From positions 2,666,001 through 2,730,000 of the forward strand of contig JAGPYM010000004.1 of assembly GCA_020736575.1 (NCBI GenBank): 64,000 nucleotides of DNA. Reading direction: 5' to 3'. Below the pieces are notes generated by a model. That model was not told the DNA's origin. It saw nothing but the letters and a program-made list of their open reading frames with translations, and ran no database searches. The DNA comes from Thelonectria olida (Eukaryota; Ascomycota; Sordariomycetes; Hypocreales; Nectriaceae). Shown one piece after another: positions 11,719 through 20,773 of the stretch. How positions within the stretch are numbered: the stretch's first letter is position 1; every line of letters begins with the position of its first letter. Both the position numbers and the translations under genes were made by a program.

Positions 11719-12194
11719 CTGTTGTCGAAGGAGAAATGAAATTAGTCTGGTCAATTGACCGCATCCCAATGAATCCGCAGTGACATACCTCGGGCGAGTT
11801 GACAGTGTTGTCGGCGCCCAATTGCTCGTGACGTGATGTGATGGCTCTTCAAGGAAGCTTTAGCCAATGGAGGCCGTGATGATTCTCAACCCGGAAGTTG
11901 TGCCTGAGGCATAAGCGCGGCCACGCCAGGCGCGTACTCGCCTCTTTTGGGTTAGTCGAGTCCGGGTCCAGTGCGTGCATCCTCGCCTCCTCCCCAGTTC
12001 AAAAGTTTTGCTGACGACCAAGGATTTTACGACAAAATCCAACGCAGCCCGCCCTCCAGGCCTTTGATCATGTGCAAACTTTGTATGGAGATCCGCTGAA
12101 GCGCTACGATTCTGTAGACACTAGTTTCGACCCCGCAAATGATAGATTCGCAGAGTTCTTCGCCTGCTGCGTCTCTAGGCTCCACGTTGCTACT
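11719..12194. promoter_or_regulatory. Shared upstream region of the NDUFB8-like gene and SWR1
   Basis: The two start codons are 476 bp apart on opposite strands, so the promoters share or abut this stretch. It contains the 5' UTR intron of the NDUFB8-like gene (11719-11788). No TATA box is obvious, as expected for housekeeping genes. Confidence 0.6.
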
Positions 12195-15100
12195 ATGCCC
12201 GAGACCGCGTCGCCCGACAACGTGCTGTCCAGTTCGAACAACGATGTCCAAATTTTCGAAGATGACGCGATGTTGTCGCGCTCGGATGGCAATGGCGCGT
12301 TGAATGGAATCAAAAACGGTGTCGACGTGCCCCATGAGGCCGACCAAGAGACCACGCCAAAAACGAACGGCCATCTCCATGATTCCTTGAACGGCCATGC
12401 CCAAGACGACGAACGACCAGCGAAGCGACGTCGAACTCAAGACGCGACCCCTCCTCCTACCTCTCCCTCCAAGAAACCCAAGCCTGTGTCACCACCATGG
12501 AAGAAGATCGAGGCCGATGGCCCTACCAGCTTCACAGAGAACGGCCGGCGCAAATCCGGCCGCATCAACACTCTCCCATTAGAGCTTCAGCCCCCAGGCG
12601 CGACTCGCAGGACCAGACGCTCTCGAGGTGCCAGCTTGGCCACGCCAATAAAACCTGAACCTCAGCTCAATGGACACTCCAAGAAGACGCCACATGGCTC
12701 TCACAAGGCCACTCCCGCACCCAAATTCGCGCCCAAATCTACCCCTGCGAAACCCACCTCAACACCAACTCAGAAAGCCGCATCCAAGAAACCTGTCACG
12801 GAAACTCGAACTTCCTCCCGATCCACCCGCCGAAAAAGCCCTTCCCCTCACCCTCAATCGACCCGACACTCCACCCGCTCTCGACGATCGACACGACTTA
12901 GCGATACGGCTGATATCAAGAATGAGACACCTAAAGACACCAACAACGAGCCCGCAATCCGATCACCACGGCGGATCAAACTTAGGGTCGGCCGATCTGG
13001 TGATATCCCCCTCGTTCATCCGGATCAGGCTCCCAAGAGGCCCAAGATTGGGACAAGCTTTGAGGATTTCTGGGCTCGTGCGGGTGATATTCCCGTTGAA
13101 GAGGGAGGTCTACTAGCATCTGAAGATGGACCCCCTTACACCGACGAGATGGCACAAAAGGATGCCCAGACAATCCTCCGAATTGAAGAGGAGGTTGAAT
13201 CTGGCGGCCTTCTCTCCCAAGAGAGATGCTCCATTTTTCTGCCCGAACCGGAAGAGGAACCTCCGCGACAATGGGCTCGCCAGGATCACATGATGAAAGC
13301 TATGGTTAACTTCCGGAGGCTCATGCTGGCAGAGCAGCAACGGCATCGGTCTACCGCCAAGAAGCTTGCTGAAGCTTGCCGTGATGAATGGTTCCGACGA
13401 CAGCCAAAGTCGGCCGAACAGATAGAGGCCGAGGCACGGGAAATGTGGTTGGCTCGGTATCGAACAGTCATGAGAACCGTGGTTGGCACCTGGGAGAATG
13501 TCCGATTGGAAGTCAATCGCCGACGCTTGGAGGAGTGGGAACAGGAGGAGCAAAAGAGAGTGAAGGCAGCTCTCAACGAGGCCGTTCATCTCTCTGAACA
13601 GAAGCTCCAGGCTCGTCGTGCAGGTTTGGACTCCGAACAGCTCTCGGATGAGGACGATGGGTTTGACGATCTGACGGACGATGCGAGTCTCTCTGACCTT
13701 GATGACGATCTGGATCTTGCTTCCAACGAGGATGATGGAGATGAAGCGGATGTTGACGAGCAAGACAGTGACAACATGTCGTCTGACGAGGACGAGGTCG
13801 ACGAAGATGATGGCCAAGTGGATGCGGTGGATGAGAACCTGACCCAAGACCAGCTTCGAGCCAAGTATGCGGACATTCCAGAGCTGGAAAAAAATCTAGT
13901 TGATATCGAAACACCGGCGGATACCCCGGCCGACACGTTAGCCACCGGACCGAGTCGAGAAGATACTGAAGCGGTCGATATCACTGCCACCGAAGGCGCG
14001 GAGACTAGCGACGAGTCTATTGACATGGATGATGATATGGGATCAAGCAACATGGATAGCGACGAAGACGCGGCCTCTGGAGATGAAGAAGAATCCGAGG
14101 AAGAGTCAGATGACGACGACGCCGCCGCGGGTGGCTTGCTGGGCTTATTCTTCGGAAAATCTGAACTCAAACAGATGAACGACGAAGCGGCTGCACCCAC
14201 ACCCGTATCAAACGAAGATGTTCAGATGCGCGATGCCGATGCAGAGGATACCTTGGCCGCCAAAGTCACCGATCCCGCTAGTGAAGACGACGAAGTCTCG
14301 CTTGTTCAACATCCAGACGCAACAAAAGACGAGTCCATTCAAAACGGCCACCTTAGCCCTAAGGAGGTGAAAGAGGAGTCCCCATCCATCCAACAACCCT
14401 CAGCTCCATTTACTAAGGAAAAGGATTCTGCTGTTGTGAAGTCAGCCGATGGAATTGCCCTGGTGGAAGTCAATGGCGGACCTCCTCCAGCCAAGCCGGC
14501 CGACGACTCGAGTATTGCGCCAAGTGAAGAGGCCATTGACCCCGGAACAAATGGTCATCCTACCTCACCTAAGCTAGTCAATGGAGTGGCGCCGAATTCA
14601 GCGGTCCCCGCGCCAGAAGTCGAAACCGAGAAGCTTGCCTCAGGTCACCTAGTCAATGGACATGGACCTGCAACGAACTCAGAAACCCGTATTCAAGACG
14701 ATGATGTTGTCATGACTGGTGTTGATGAGCGACCTAACAACATCATCCAAGACGAAGTTTCAGCTCCAGAAGCATCCGAGCAACCGCAAATGGCAGAGAC
14801 GGACCCAGTCACCAACCCGCCGAGCTCAAACAACAGTCTCTCACCACCTCCGACTTCAGAGACCAGACCCTCCGAATTCGATACTACATCTGATATCGGG
14901 ATGGTTCTTGACAAACCTCAACCTGCCCGATCCACATCGCCACAATCTTCCAGGCACAAGATCGAAGTACCATTCCTTCTTCGTGGCACTTTGAGAGAAT
15001 ATCAGCGTGACGGACTCGACTGGTTGGCGGGGCTATACGCCAACAGCACAAACGGTATCCTTGCGGACGAAATGGGTCTCGGCAAGACCATCCAGACAAT

Positions 15101-17630
15101 TGCTTTGCTGGCGCACTTGGCCTGCCAACACGAAGTTTGGGGACCACACTTGGTCATTGTCCCCACAAGTGTCATGCTGAACTGGGAGATGGAGTTCAAG
15201 AAATGGTGCCCTGGCTTCAAGATCTTGTCATACTATGGCTCCCAAGAGGAGCGGAAGCGAAAACGACAAGGCTGGAATAACGACGACGTATGGAATGTTT
15301 GCATCACGTCCTACCAACTGGTTCTTCAAGATCAGCAGGTGTTCAAACGGAGACGCTGGCACTACATGATTTTAGATGAGGCACACAACATCAAGAATTT
15401 CAAGTCTCAGCGGTGGCAGACTCTCCTTGGCTTCAACACACACTCGCGACTTTTGCTCACCGGAACACCTCTCCAGAACAATCTCACTGAGCTCTGGTCG
15501 CTACTGTTCTTCCTGATGCCCGCGGAGAATGGTGTGGGCGGCTTTGCCGACCTGCAAGAGTTCCATGATTGGTTCCACAAACCCGAAACTCAGATCCTTG
15601 AGAGCGGTCGAGAACAGATGGACGATGAGGCTCGCGCTATCATTTCCAAACTTCATAAAGTATTACGGCCATACTTGTTGCGGCGACTGAAGTCCGAAGT
15701 CGAGAAACAGATGCCAGGCAAGTACGAGCACGTTGAGTTCTGCCGGCTCTCAAAACGTCAACGTGAATTGTATGATGGATTCTTGTCCCGAACAGACACA
15801 AAGGCCACCCTAGCGTCCGGGAATTATATGTCCATCATCAATTGTCTGATGCAGCTACGAAAGGTCTGCAACCACCCAGACTTGTTTGTTGATCGACCCA
15901 TCATGACGTCGTTCCGAATGGCCAAGTCTGTGGTGGCAGAATTCGACATGACGGAACTTAAGGTCAGGAAACTCATTGCCGACAAGCCCATGAGCATCGT
16001 TGATCTGGGATTCCTCAATCTCATTCCGACAAAATACGAGCACCTATCCACAGCGAAAACGGATCGGATTTCCCAACTGGGCTCACACAGAGCACTGATG
16101 GACCTTAGAGAGAGGCAGCGGGCTCGAGCCCAACGTGCTTATATGAAGCTAGACCCGGCTACTGTGGAATCGAATATTGCCTATCTTGAAAGTGCTTCAC
16201 GCTGGGGACGCTTTGAAGAGCTGCAGCATTGCGTCTATCTCAACGCTCTTCGTCGTCAGCAGAGGCCGATCTACGGCAAGAACCTTGTCGAGCTTCTCAC
16301 CATTGGCACTGACAAGCGGCCATTCAAACCACGGCCAAAGGTACCCCGACAAGTCATGGCTTGGTTTGAAGAGGATTCCCCCATCATTCAATCCATGATC
16401 TCCACCATCGACCAACGCGCCGATAGTTACAAAACTACCATCGAGAAGTTTTCATGTGTTACTCCGGCAGTCGTTACCCGTGATTTGGATCAGGTCGTTC
16501 TCGGTCGTGCAGGAGTGCAGGCGTTTACTAACGAAGATCTCAAATTGTCGGCGCCCGTCCGCTGGGCGCCATTCCTACCGAAGGAGGCCCCTATTGATCC
16601 GTGGCATGAAGCTCGAATGAGACTGAGTATCCAATTTCCTGACAAGCGCCTTTTGCAATACGACTGCGGAAAACTCCAGGCTCTCGACAAACTACTACGA
16701 AAGCTCCAGGCAGGTGGTCATCGTGCCCTAATCTTCACGCAGATGACCAAGGTCTTGGACGTGCTTGAGCGTTTCCTCAACATTCACGGACACAAATATT
16801 TGCGCTTAGATGGTGCCACCAAGGTCGAACAGCGGCAGATCCTCACTGACCGTTTCAACAATGACACTCGAATCCTGTGCTTCATCTTGTCGACGCGATC
16901 CGGTGGTCTTGGTATCAACCTCACCGGCGCCGACACGGTCATCTTCTACGATCAGGACTGGAACCCCGCCATGGACAAGCAGTGTCAGGACCGATGTCAT
17001 CGTATTGGACAGACTCGAGATGTGCACATTTACCGCCTCATTAGTGAACACACCATTGAAGCCAACATTCTCCGGAAAGCATCCCAGAAGCAGATGTTGG
17101 ATGACGTTGTGATTCAGGAGGGCGAATTCACCACAGATCATTTCAATAAGGTTTCTGTCCAGGATGTCTTGGTTGATAAGCTCGACTCTACGAGCCAGGG
17201 AGTCGACGCCGCAGATGCCGCTTTGGATCGAGTCCTCGGTGGTTCCAGTAGCAATACTGATCAGCGAAAGGTTGGTCGCGTCCTGGAACAGGCCGAAGAC
17301 CGCGAGGACGTAGCTGCGGCGCGTGTGGCAGAAAAGGAGATCCAAGCCGATGAGGCTGATTTTACAGAGAGGCCAAGCAACCTTGCCTCCGGTGCCTCGA
17401 CGACACGACAAGGAACGCCGGCCAGCAAGTCGGTGCTCGACGGGGGCCTAGATGATGCCGACCTTCAAGAAGAACAAGTGGTCGAGCTCAACGCATGGGG
17501 CGATCGGATGCACAACATTGACGATTACATGCTGCGAATCATGGCGGAACAGCTTAAGGGAACGAAGTTGGAGTTGCCTAAGGACAAGAAAAAGGGGAAG
17601 AAGAAAGGAAAGGACACACGCAAGAGATGA
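12195..17630 (+). CDS. swr1: SWR1 chromatin-remodelling ATPase (H2A.Z exchange)
   Basis: This single-exon gene encodes 1811 residues from the ATG at 12195; the frame stays open upstream to 12072, but the later ATG opens the low-complexity N-terminus expected of Swr1. Swr1 is the catalytic subunit of the SWR complex, which swaps H2A-H2B for H2A.Z-H2B in nucleosomes. Order of parts: a Ser/Pro/Lys-rich N-terminus; an HSA helix around residues 355-420 (PPRQWARQDHMMKAM...ACRDEWFRRQP); long acidic tracts (~480-650) resembling the histone-binding region; the SNF2 ATPase with DEMGLGKT near 958 and DEAH near 1060; a split insert; then the helicase C lobe near 1495-1635 with FILSTRSGGLGINL and DRCHRIGQTRDVHIYRL. 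The split ATPase with long insert separates Swr1/Ino80 from other SNF2 proteins, and the HSA plus acidic tract favours Swr1. A Lys-rich tail ends the protein. Confidence 0.95.
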   Translation: MPETASPDNVLSSSNNDVQIFEDDAMLSRSDGNGALNGIKNGVDVPHEADQETTPKTNGHLHDSLNGHAQDDERPAKRRRTQDATPPPTSPSKKPKPVSPPWKKIEADGPTSFTENGRRKSGRINTLPLELQPPGATRRTRRSRGASLATPIKPEPQLNGHSKKTPHGSHKATPAPKFAPKSTPAKPTSTPTQKAASKKPVTETRTSSRSTRRKSPSPHPQSTRHSTRSRRSTRLSDTADIKNETPKDTNNEPAIRSPRRIKLRVGRSGDIPLVHPDQAPKRPKIGTSFEDFWARAGDIPVEEGGLLASEDGPPYTDEMAQKDAQTILRIEEEVESGGLLSQERCSIFLPEPEEEPPRQWARQDHMMKAMVNFRRLMLAEQQRHRSTAKKLAEACRDEWFRRQPKSAEQIEAEAREMWLARYRTVMRTVVGTWENVRLEVNRRRLEEWEQEEQKRVKAALNEAVHLSEQKLQARRAGLDSEQLSDEDDGFDDLTDDASLSDLDDDLDLASNEDDGDEADVDEQDSDNMSSDEDEVDEDDGQVDAVDENLTQDQLRAKYADIPELEKNLVDIETPADTPADTLATGPSREDTEAVDITATEGAETSDESIDMDDDMGSSNMDSDEDAASGDEEESEEESDDDDAAAGGLLGLFFGKSELKQMNDEAAAPTPVSNEDVQMRDADAEDTLAAKVTDPASEDDEVSLVQHPDATKDESIQNGHLSPKEVKEESPSIQQPSAPFTKEKDSAVVKSADGIALVEVNGGPPPAKPADDSSIAPSEEAIDPGTNGHPTSPKLVNGVAPNSAVPAPEVETEKLASGHLVNGHGPATNSETRIQDDDVVMTGVDERPNNIIQDEVSAPEASEQPQMAETDPVTNPPSSNNSLSPPPTSETRPSEFDTTSDIGMVLDKPQPARSTSPQSSRHKIEVPFLLRGTLREYQRDGLDWLAGLYANSTNGILADEMGLGKTIQTIALLAHLACQHEVWGPHLVIVPTSVMLNWEMEFKKWCPGFKILSYYGSQEERKRKRQGWNNDDVWNVCITSYQLVLQDQQVFKRRRWHYMILDEAHNIKNFKSQRWQTLLGFNTHSRLLLTGTPLQNNLTELWSLLFFLMPAENGVGGFADLQEFHDWFHKPETQILESGREQMDDEARAIISKLHKVLRPYLLRRLKSEVEKQMPGKYEHVEFCRLSKRQRELYDGFLSRTDTKATLASGNYMSIINCLMQLRKVCNHPDLFVDRPIMTSFRMAKSVVAEFDMTELKVRKLIADKPMSIVDLGFLNLIPTKYEHLSTAKTDRISQLGSHRALMDLRERQRARAQRAYMKLDPATVESNIAYLESASRWGRFEELQHCVYLNALRRQQRPIYGKNLVELLTIGTDKRPFKPRPKVPRQVMAWFEEDSPIIQSMISTIDQRADSYKTTIEKFSCVTPAVVTRDLDQVVLGRAGVQAFTNEDLKLSAPVRWAPFLPKEAPIDPWHEARMRLSIQFPDKRLLQYDCGKLQALDKLLRKLQAGGHRALIFTQMTKVLDVLERFLNIHGHKYLRLDGATKVEQRQILTDRFNNDTRILCFILSTRSGGLGINLTGADTVIFYDQDWNPAMDKQCQDRCHRIGQTRDVHIYRLISEHTIEANILRKASQKQMLDDVVIQEGEFTTDHFNKVSVQDVLVDKLDSTSQGVDAADAALDRVLGGSSSNTDQRKVGRVLEQAEDREDVAAARVAEKEIQADEADFTERPSNLASGASTTRQGTPASKSVLDGGLDDADLQEEQVVELNAWGDRMHNIDDYMLRIMAEQLKGTKLELPKDKKKGKKKGKDTRKR

Positions 17631-18204
17631 ACGACGGCTACCTCAGGGGCCACTGTACACAATACTATTAATCACCACTAACGCATGTCTGTTCAATATT
17701 TGTATAGTATCATTACAAGGGACAGGGACAAGTCCCGCGAAAACACACGGGAGTCATATGATAGAAAAAGGCGTCAGGGTAACTCATGGCTTGGTTAGAT
17801 GTGCATTGGGATTCACGATGGTCGGGGTTCATTAAGGAGGTGCAAGCCAATGCTTGTCTATTCATATATACTACTATTCACGGTTTTCCCTGCCATGTTT
17901 GCTGCCCCTTGAGTCGACCAAGTTGCTGATGGAAAAGATGCAGGAGTTTTACGTCCCCCGCCCTTATTCAAGAAAGAATGAGCAGCGCCTACGGCTGCGT
18001 AGAATCGAATATGTGTGAGGTTTGTCGAAGACCTTTTGTGGCAGGGTCATTGTTACCCGCGACGTTTGGTTAGGGAAGTTGAAACGAGAGAATGAAAGAG
18101 AGCGTGCTGATCCGTTAGAGCAGTTGAAGCTATGTGACAATCTGATGAGGCAAGATGTTAGCAGGCTGCCACGAGTTGGGAAGACGTTAAGGGGCTTGAT
18201 TCAC
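17631..18204. other. Convergent 3' intergenic region
   Basis: This lies between the 3' ends of SWR1 and the pheromone precursor. No gene or repeat is evident; it presumably holds both 3' UTRs. Confidence 0.5.
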
Positions 18205-19011
18205 TTATTCGTAAGCCTCGACGATGCTGCGAGCAACAGTTCGCATGTTGTTGAGATCACGGCGGGCCTTCCAGCAAGACTGGCCAATTCGCTCACACCA
18301 GGGCTCGGGGTGGGCATCGCGCTTCTCCTTCCAGCAGGACTGGCCGATACGCTCGCACCACGGCTGAGCCTCGCGCTTGGAGAAGAAGTCGGGGTCGAAG
18401 GCAGCGTCGCGCTCCACGTTGTCGGCGTCACGGCCAACGACATCGAGAACCGCCTCGGCCGCGCGCTTGGCCTTCCAGCACGACTGCCCGATGCGCTCGC
18501 ACCAGCGCTTGTCCTTAGTCACGGCCTGCTTGTCGGCCTCGGCGTCGCGCTTCCAGCAGGACTGGCCGATGCGCTCGCACCACGGGTTGGGTAGGGCGTC
18601 GCGCTTCTCCTTCTCGTCCGAGTCGGGGTGGAACTGCGAGGCCAGCTCGAGGGCCTTGTAGTACTCCTCGGGGGAGTGTTGGGCGAGGGCGACGTGGCCG
18701 GCGAGCTCGTTGAGGGAGCGCTTGGCGGCAAAGGCGGCGCCGCCGGCGAGGTTGGACAGGTCGGCCTCGGCATCGCGGGCGGACAGGCCGCCGGAGGACT
18801 GAATGGCCTCATGGAAGGCCTCGGCGGCGCGCTTGACCTTCCAGCAGGACTGGCCGATGCGCTCGCACCAGGGCTCGGCGTCGGGGGCGGCGTCGCGCTT
18901 CTCCTTCCAGCAGGACTGGCCGATGCGCTCACACCAGGGCTCGGCATCAGCAGCGGGAGCGGCGAGGACGTTGGATGCCAGGATGGCAACGGTGGCAAGA
19001 GTGAACTTCAT
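18205..19011 (-). CDS. ppg1: Alpha-type mating pheromone precursor, six peptide copies
   Basis: This intronless 268-residue precursor is secreted and cut into peptide pheromone for the Ste2-type receptor of the opposite mating type. A signal peptide (MKFTLATVAILASNVLAAPA) is followed by six identical copies of WCERIGQSCW at residues 26-35, 48-57, 144-153, 170-179, 218-227 and 238-247. Each copy is followed by Lys and then a dibasic KR or RR site for Kex2. Copies are preceded by acidic-Ala/Pro dipeptides (DAEP, ALPNP, EAQP, HPEP) fitting Ste13-type dipeptidyl aminopeptidase trimming, except copy 4, which directly follows KDKR. Two Cys flanked by Trp (WCxxxxGQxCW) is the Sordariomycete alpha-factor pattern; Neurospora's peptide shares the GQSCW end. 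The spacer at residues 62-140 has Kex2-like sites but no pheromone copy. The upstream region is rich in a repeated motif. Confidence 0.95.
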   Translation of the reverse strand: MKFTLATVAILASNVLAAPAADAEPWCERIGQSCWKEKRDAAPDAEPWCERIGQSCWKVKRAAEAFHEAIQSSGGLSARDAEADLSNLAGGAAFAAKRSLNELAGHVALAQHSPEEYYKALELASQFHPDSDEKEKRDALPNPWCERIGQSCWKRDAEADKQAVTKDKRWCERIGQSCWKAKRAAEAVLDVVGRDADNVERDAAFDPDFFSKREAQPWCERIGQSCWKEKRDAHPEPWCERIGQSCWKARRDLNNMRTVARSIVEAYE

Positions 19012-19167
19012 GATGAAGGGTGAGTATCCTCAGAGGGATGGTTTGAAAGTAAGGGGGAAGGGGTTCTGTCGAGTGAGGGAGGTGATGAGGTTGTTGATGT
19101 TGTCCTTGAGATGTTGGAACAAGCCTGATGAGAAAAGACTGGACTTGAAGGGGGATTAGGAGCCAGA

Positions 19168-19175
19168 TTTATAAA
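19168..19175 (-). promoter_or_regulatory. Candidate TATA box of the pheromone gene
   Basis: The self-complementary octamer TTTATAAA lies about 160 bp upstream of the ATG, between the start codon and the YTATTGA cluster. The position is compatible with a TATA element and a leader of roughly 100-130 nt; no transcript start can be read directly. Confidence 0.5.
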
Positions 19176-19239
19176 CTTCATGGCGAACAGATATTGACGG
19201 GGAGGTGCTGTGGTGGTTGTGTGGTCGAGCGGTGTTCAG

Positions 19240-19276
19240 CTTATTGAGTCTATTGATGCAAGTCCGACTCAATAAG
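19240..19276. repeat. 11-bp perfect inverted repeat in the pheromone promoter
   Basis: CTTATTGAGTC at 19240-19250 is matched by its exact reverse complement GACTCAATAAG at 19266-19276, separated by 15 bp. A third direct motif, CTATTGAT, overlaps the spacer. The symmetry suggests a dimeric or paired protein binding site rather than a hairpin with a role in RNA. Confidence 0.7.
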
Positions 19277-20247
19277 GGGTGCATTAGCCCGCAACGCAAC
19301 AAACAAATCCTGGCCACAGAGAGAGCTCACGAGATGGACCACTCAAGAGAGAACCTGGTATGAGATGAAAGAGGCAATGTAGAAGAAGATCAGTCGAGGT
19401 GGCAACGAGTGTTTTGGGAGGACTAAAGGGTTGAAAGGCTGCTGGCCGTTGTTCGCCGTGATTGGACGTGCGGGCTTATTGATTCGGGTGTGTTCCTTGG
19501 ACGACTGTTGTCTCGACATCTATTGATTCGGACTTGGTGACGTTTGGTCCGTTAGTTACGAACTAGAGCTGCTGTCGTTGCCAGTTGAGGCTTGAGATCG
19601 TCCTGGGAGCTTGTCAGACGGGCCGCCGTTAGAACCTAGCTTATTGAGACGGACTTGGCTCAACGGCTTGAGTTTCTGCTTCTATTGACTAGACGAAGAG
19701 GATTTAACGATGCATATACCTGATGTGTTTCAGGCGAAGCATAACGGAGCCTTCCTCCCGGCCCAGTGTGTGTCTCCCCCGTCCCGCACTCTGTCCAACG
19801 TGAAGCAAACCCGCCGAGGGCCGATTGCAGATTTGTTTGTCCCCGAGTCAAGGCCGATTTCTCGTATTGGGCCTTGAGACCGAGCTCAAAGAAGTTGCCT
19901 GCGTGTATTTTTCTTTATTACCAATGTCGAGGTTGGCAACATCTGGCGGTAACTTGGATTATTGGTACGAAGTTGGTCCATGCCTATTCAAGTCTCATTC
20001 GGCCTATTGAAGCCTGAATAGAGTCAAGGGCGTGGTCGGCCACCGCAACGGCCAACCAAATATGGTAAAAATGGCTCTCATGTGACTATGATTCAAAAAG
20101 AGTGGAAATTTATTTTCAATATTGCTATGTGATGTTCTGTTCAGGCCAAGTCTGTTGCGTGGGGGGCGCCAGCTTCCCTGCCTTGGCCTCCCAACGACAA
20201 ACATACTGACACTGCCATGAAAGTACCAAGTCAATCGACCTATCAGG

Positions 20248-20451
20248 ATGCGTTCGACTTCAATGCAAGGTATTTCAGCTCATGTGGTGAGTAAGAATGG
20301 CCGAGACAGTGCGAGGACTGGAGCTGGCAAGAGTCTAACCTATATGCTTCCTGCCTACGTGAGAGTCGGTGTTGCCATTGTTATAGACGAGGCACACCTT
20401 GCCTTCGATGGCACCGACGAATTTCGCCCCTCCCTTACTCGTTGGCAATGA
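20248..20451 (+). pseudogene. Truncated relic of a RecQ-like DEAH helicase
   Basis: The frame encodes 67 residues containing RTGAGKSLTYMLPAYV, a helicase Walker A region, and after only five further residues VAIVIDEAHLAFDGTDEFRP, a Walker B/DEAH region. In RecQ-type helicases these motifs are separated by roughly a hundred residues, so the middle is deleted; everything downstream of motif II is missing. The combination IVIDEAHL...DEFRPxL is typical of the RecQ-like helicases that multiply in fungal genomes, often near telomeres or mobile elements. No flanking repeats or target-site duplication were found. The fragment sits between the pheromone promoter and the amidoligase-like gene. Confidence 0.65.
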
Positions 20452-20773
20452 AGCCGGGCATCAGTCGTTAAGTAAGCCATTAGCGCTCCTTGTTTGACCA
20501 GCTTAAGTTCGGTCTCGTTGATGGTAGTTATCATCTTCGCCCTTGTTGTATGCCATTGTTGTCACTATTTTTAATGCACCCAAGGCCAGAACGTCAGAAA
20601 ATCACAAAATGAATGGGGGCTTCGGTTTAAAATCGAGGAACAAACTGATGGGAATATTCTTTGACAAAGGGAAGATAATCTCAATAAAGCTACGAGTCTT
20701 GTCTATTCTCTCATGCCTCAACTCTCAACATCATCTATCTCTATTATTTCGAGTAGTTCAAAGTTGCAGGCAG

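Larger units (their letters stand above)
19012..20235 (-). promoter_or_regulatory. Pheromone-gene upstream region with repeated YTATTGA elements
   Basis: Upstream of the pheromone ATG, the octamer YTATTGAN recurs at 19241-19248, 19250-19257, 19268-19275 (reverse), 19476-19483, 19520-19527, 19641-19648, 19682-19689 and 20004-20011, plus ATATTGAC at 19191. Three copies are embedded in a longer shared element (consensus YYTATTGAKWCGGACTTG): 19259-19276 (reverse strand), 19519-19536 and 19640-19657. A TTTATAAA box at 19168-19175 lies about 160 bp before the ATG. The Penicillium alpha-domain mating factor MAT1-1-1 is reported, as I recall, to bind CTATTGAG, so mating-type control is a reasonable inference. 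Confidence 0.65.

Noticed and set aside
18377..19023. Long + strand ORFs opposite the pheromone gene
   Set aside because: They are antisense shadows caused by the repeated, GC-rich pheromone coding sequence.
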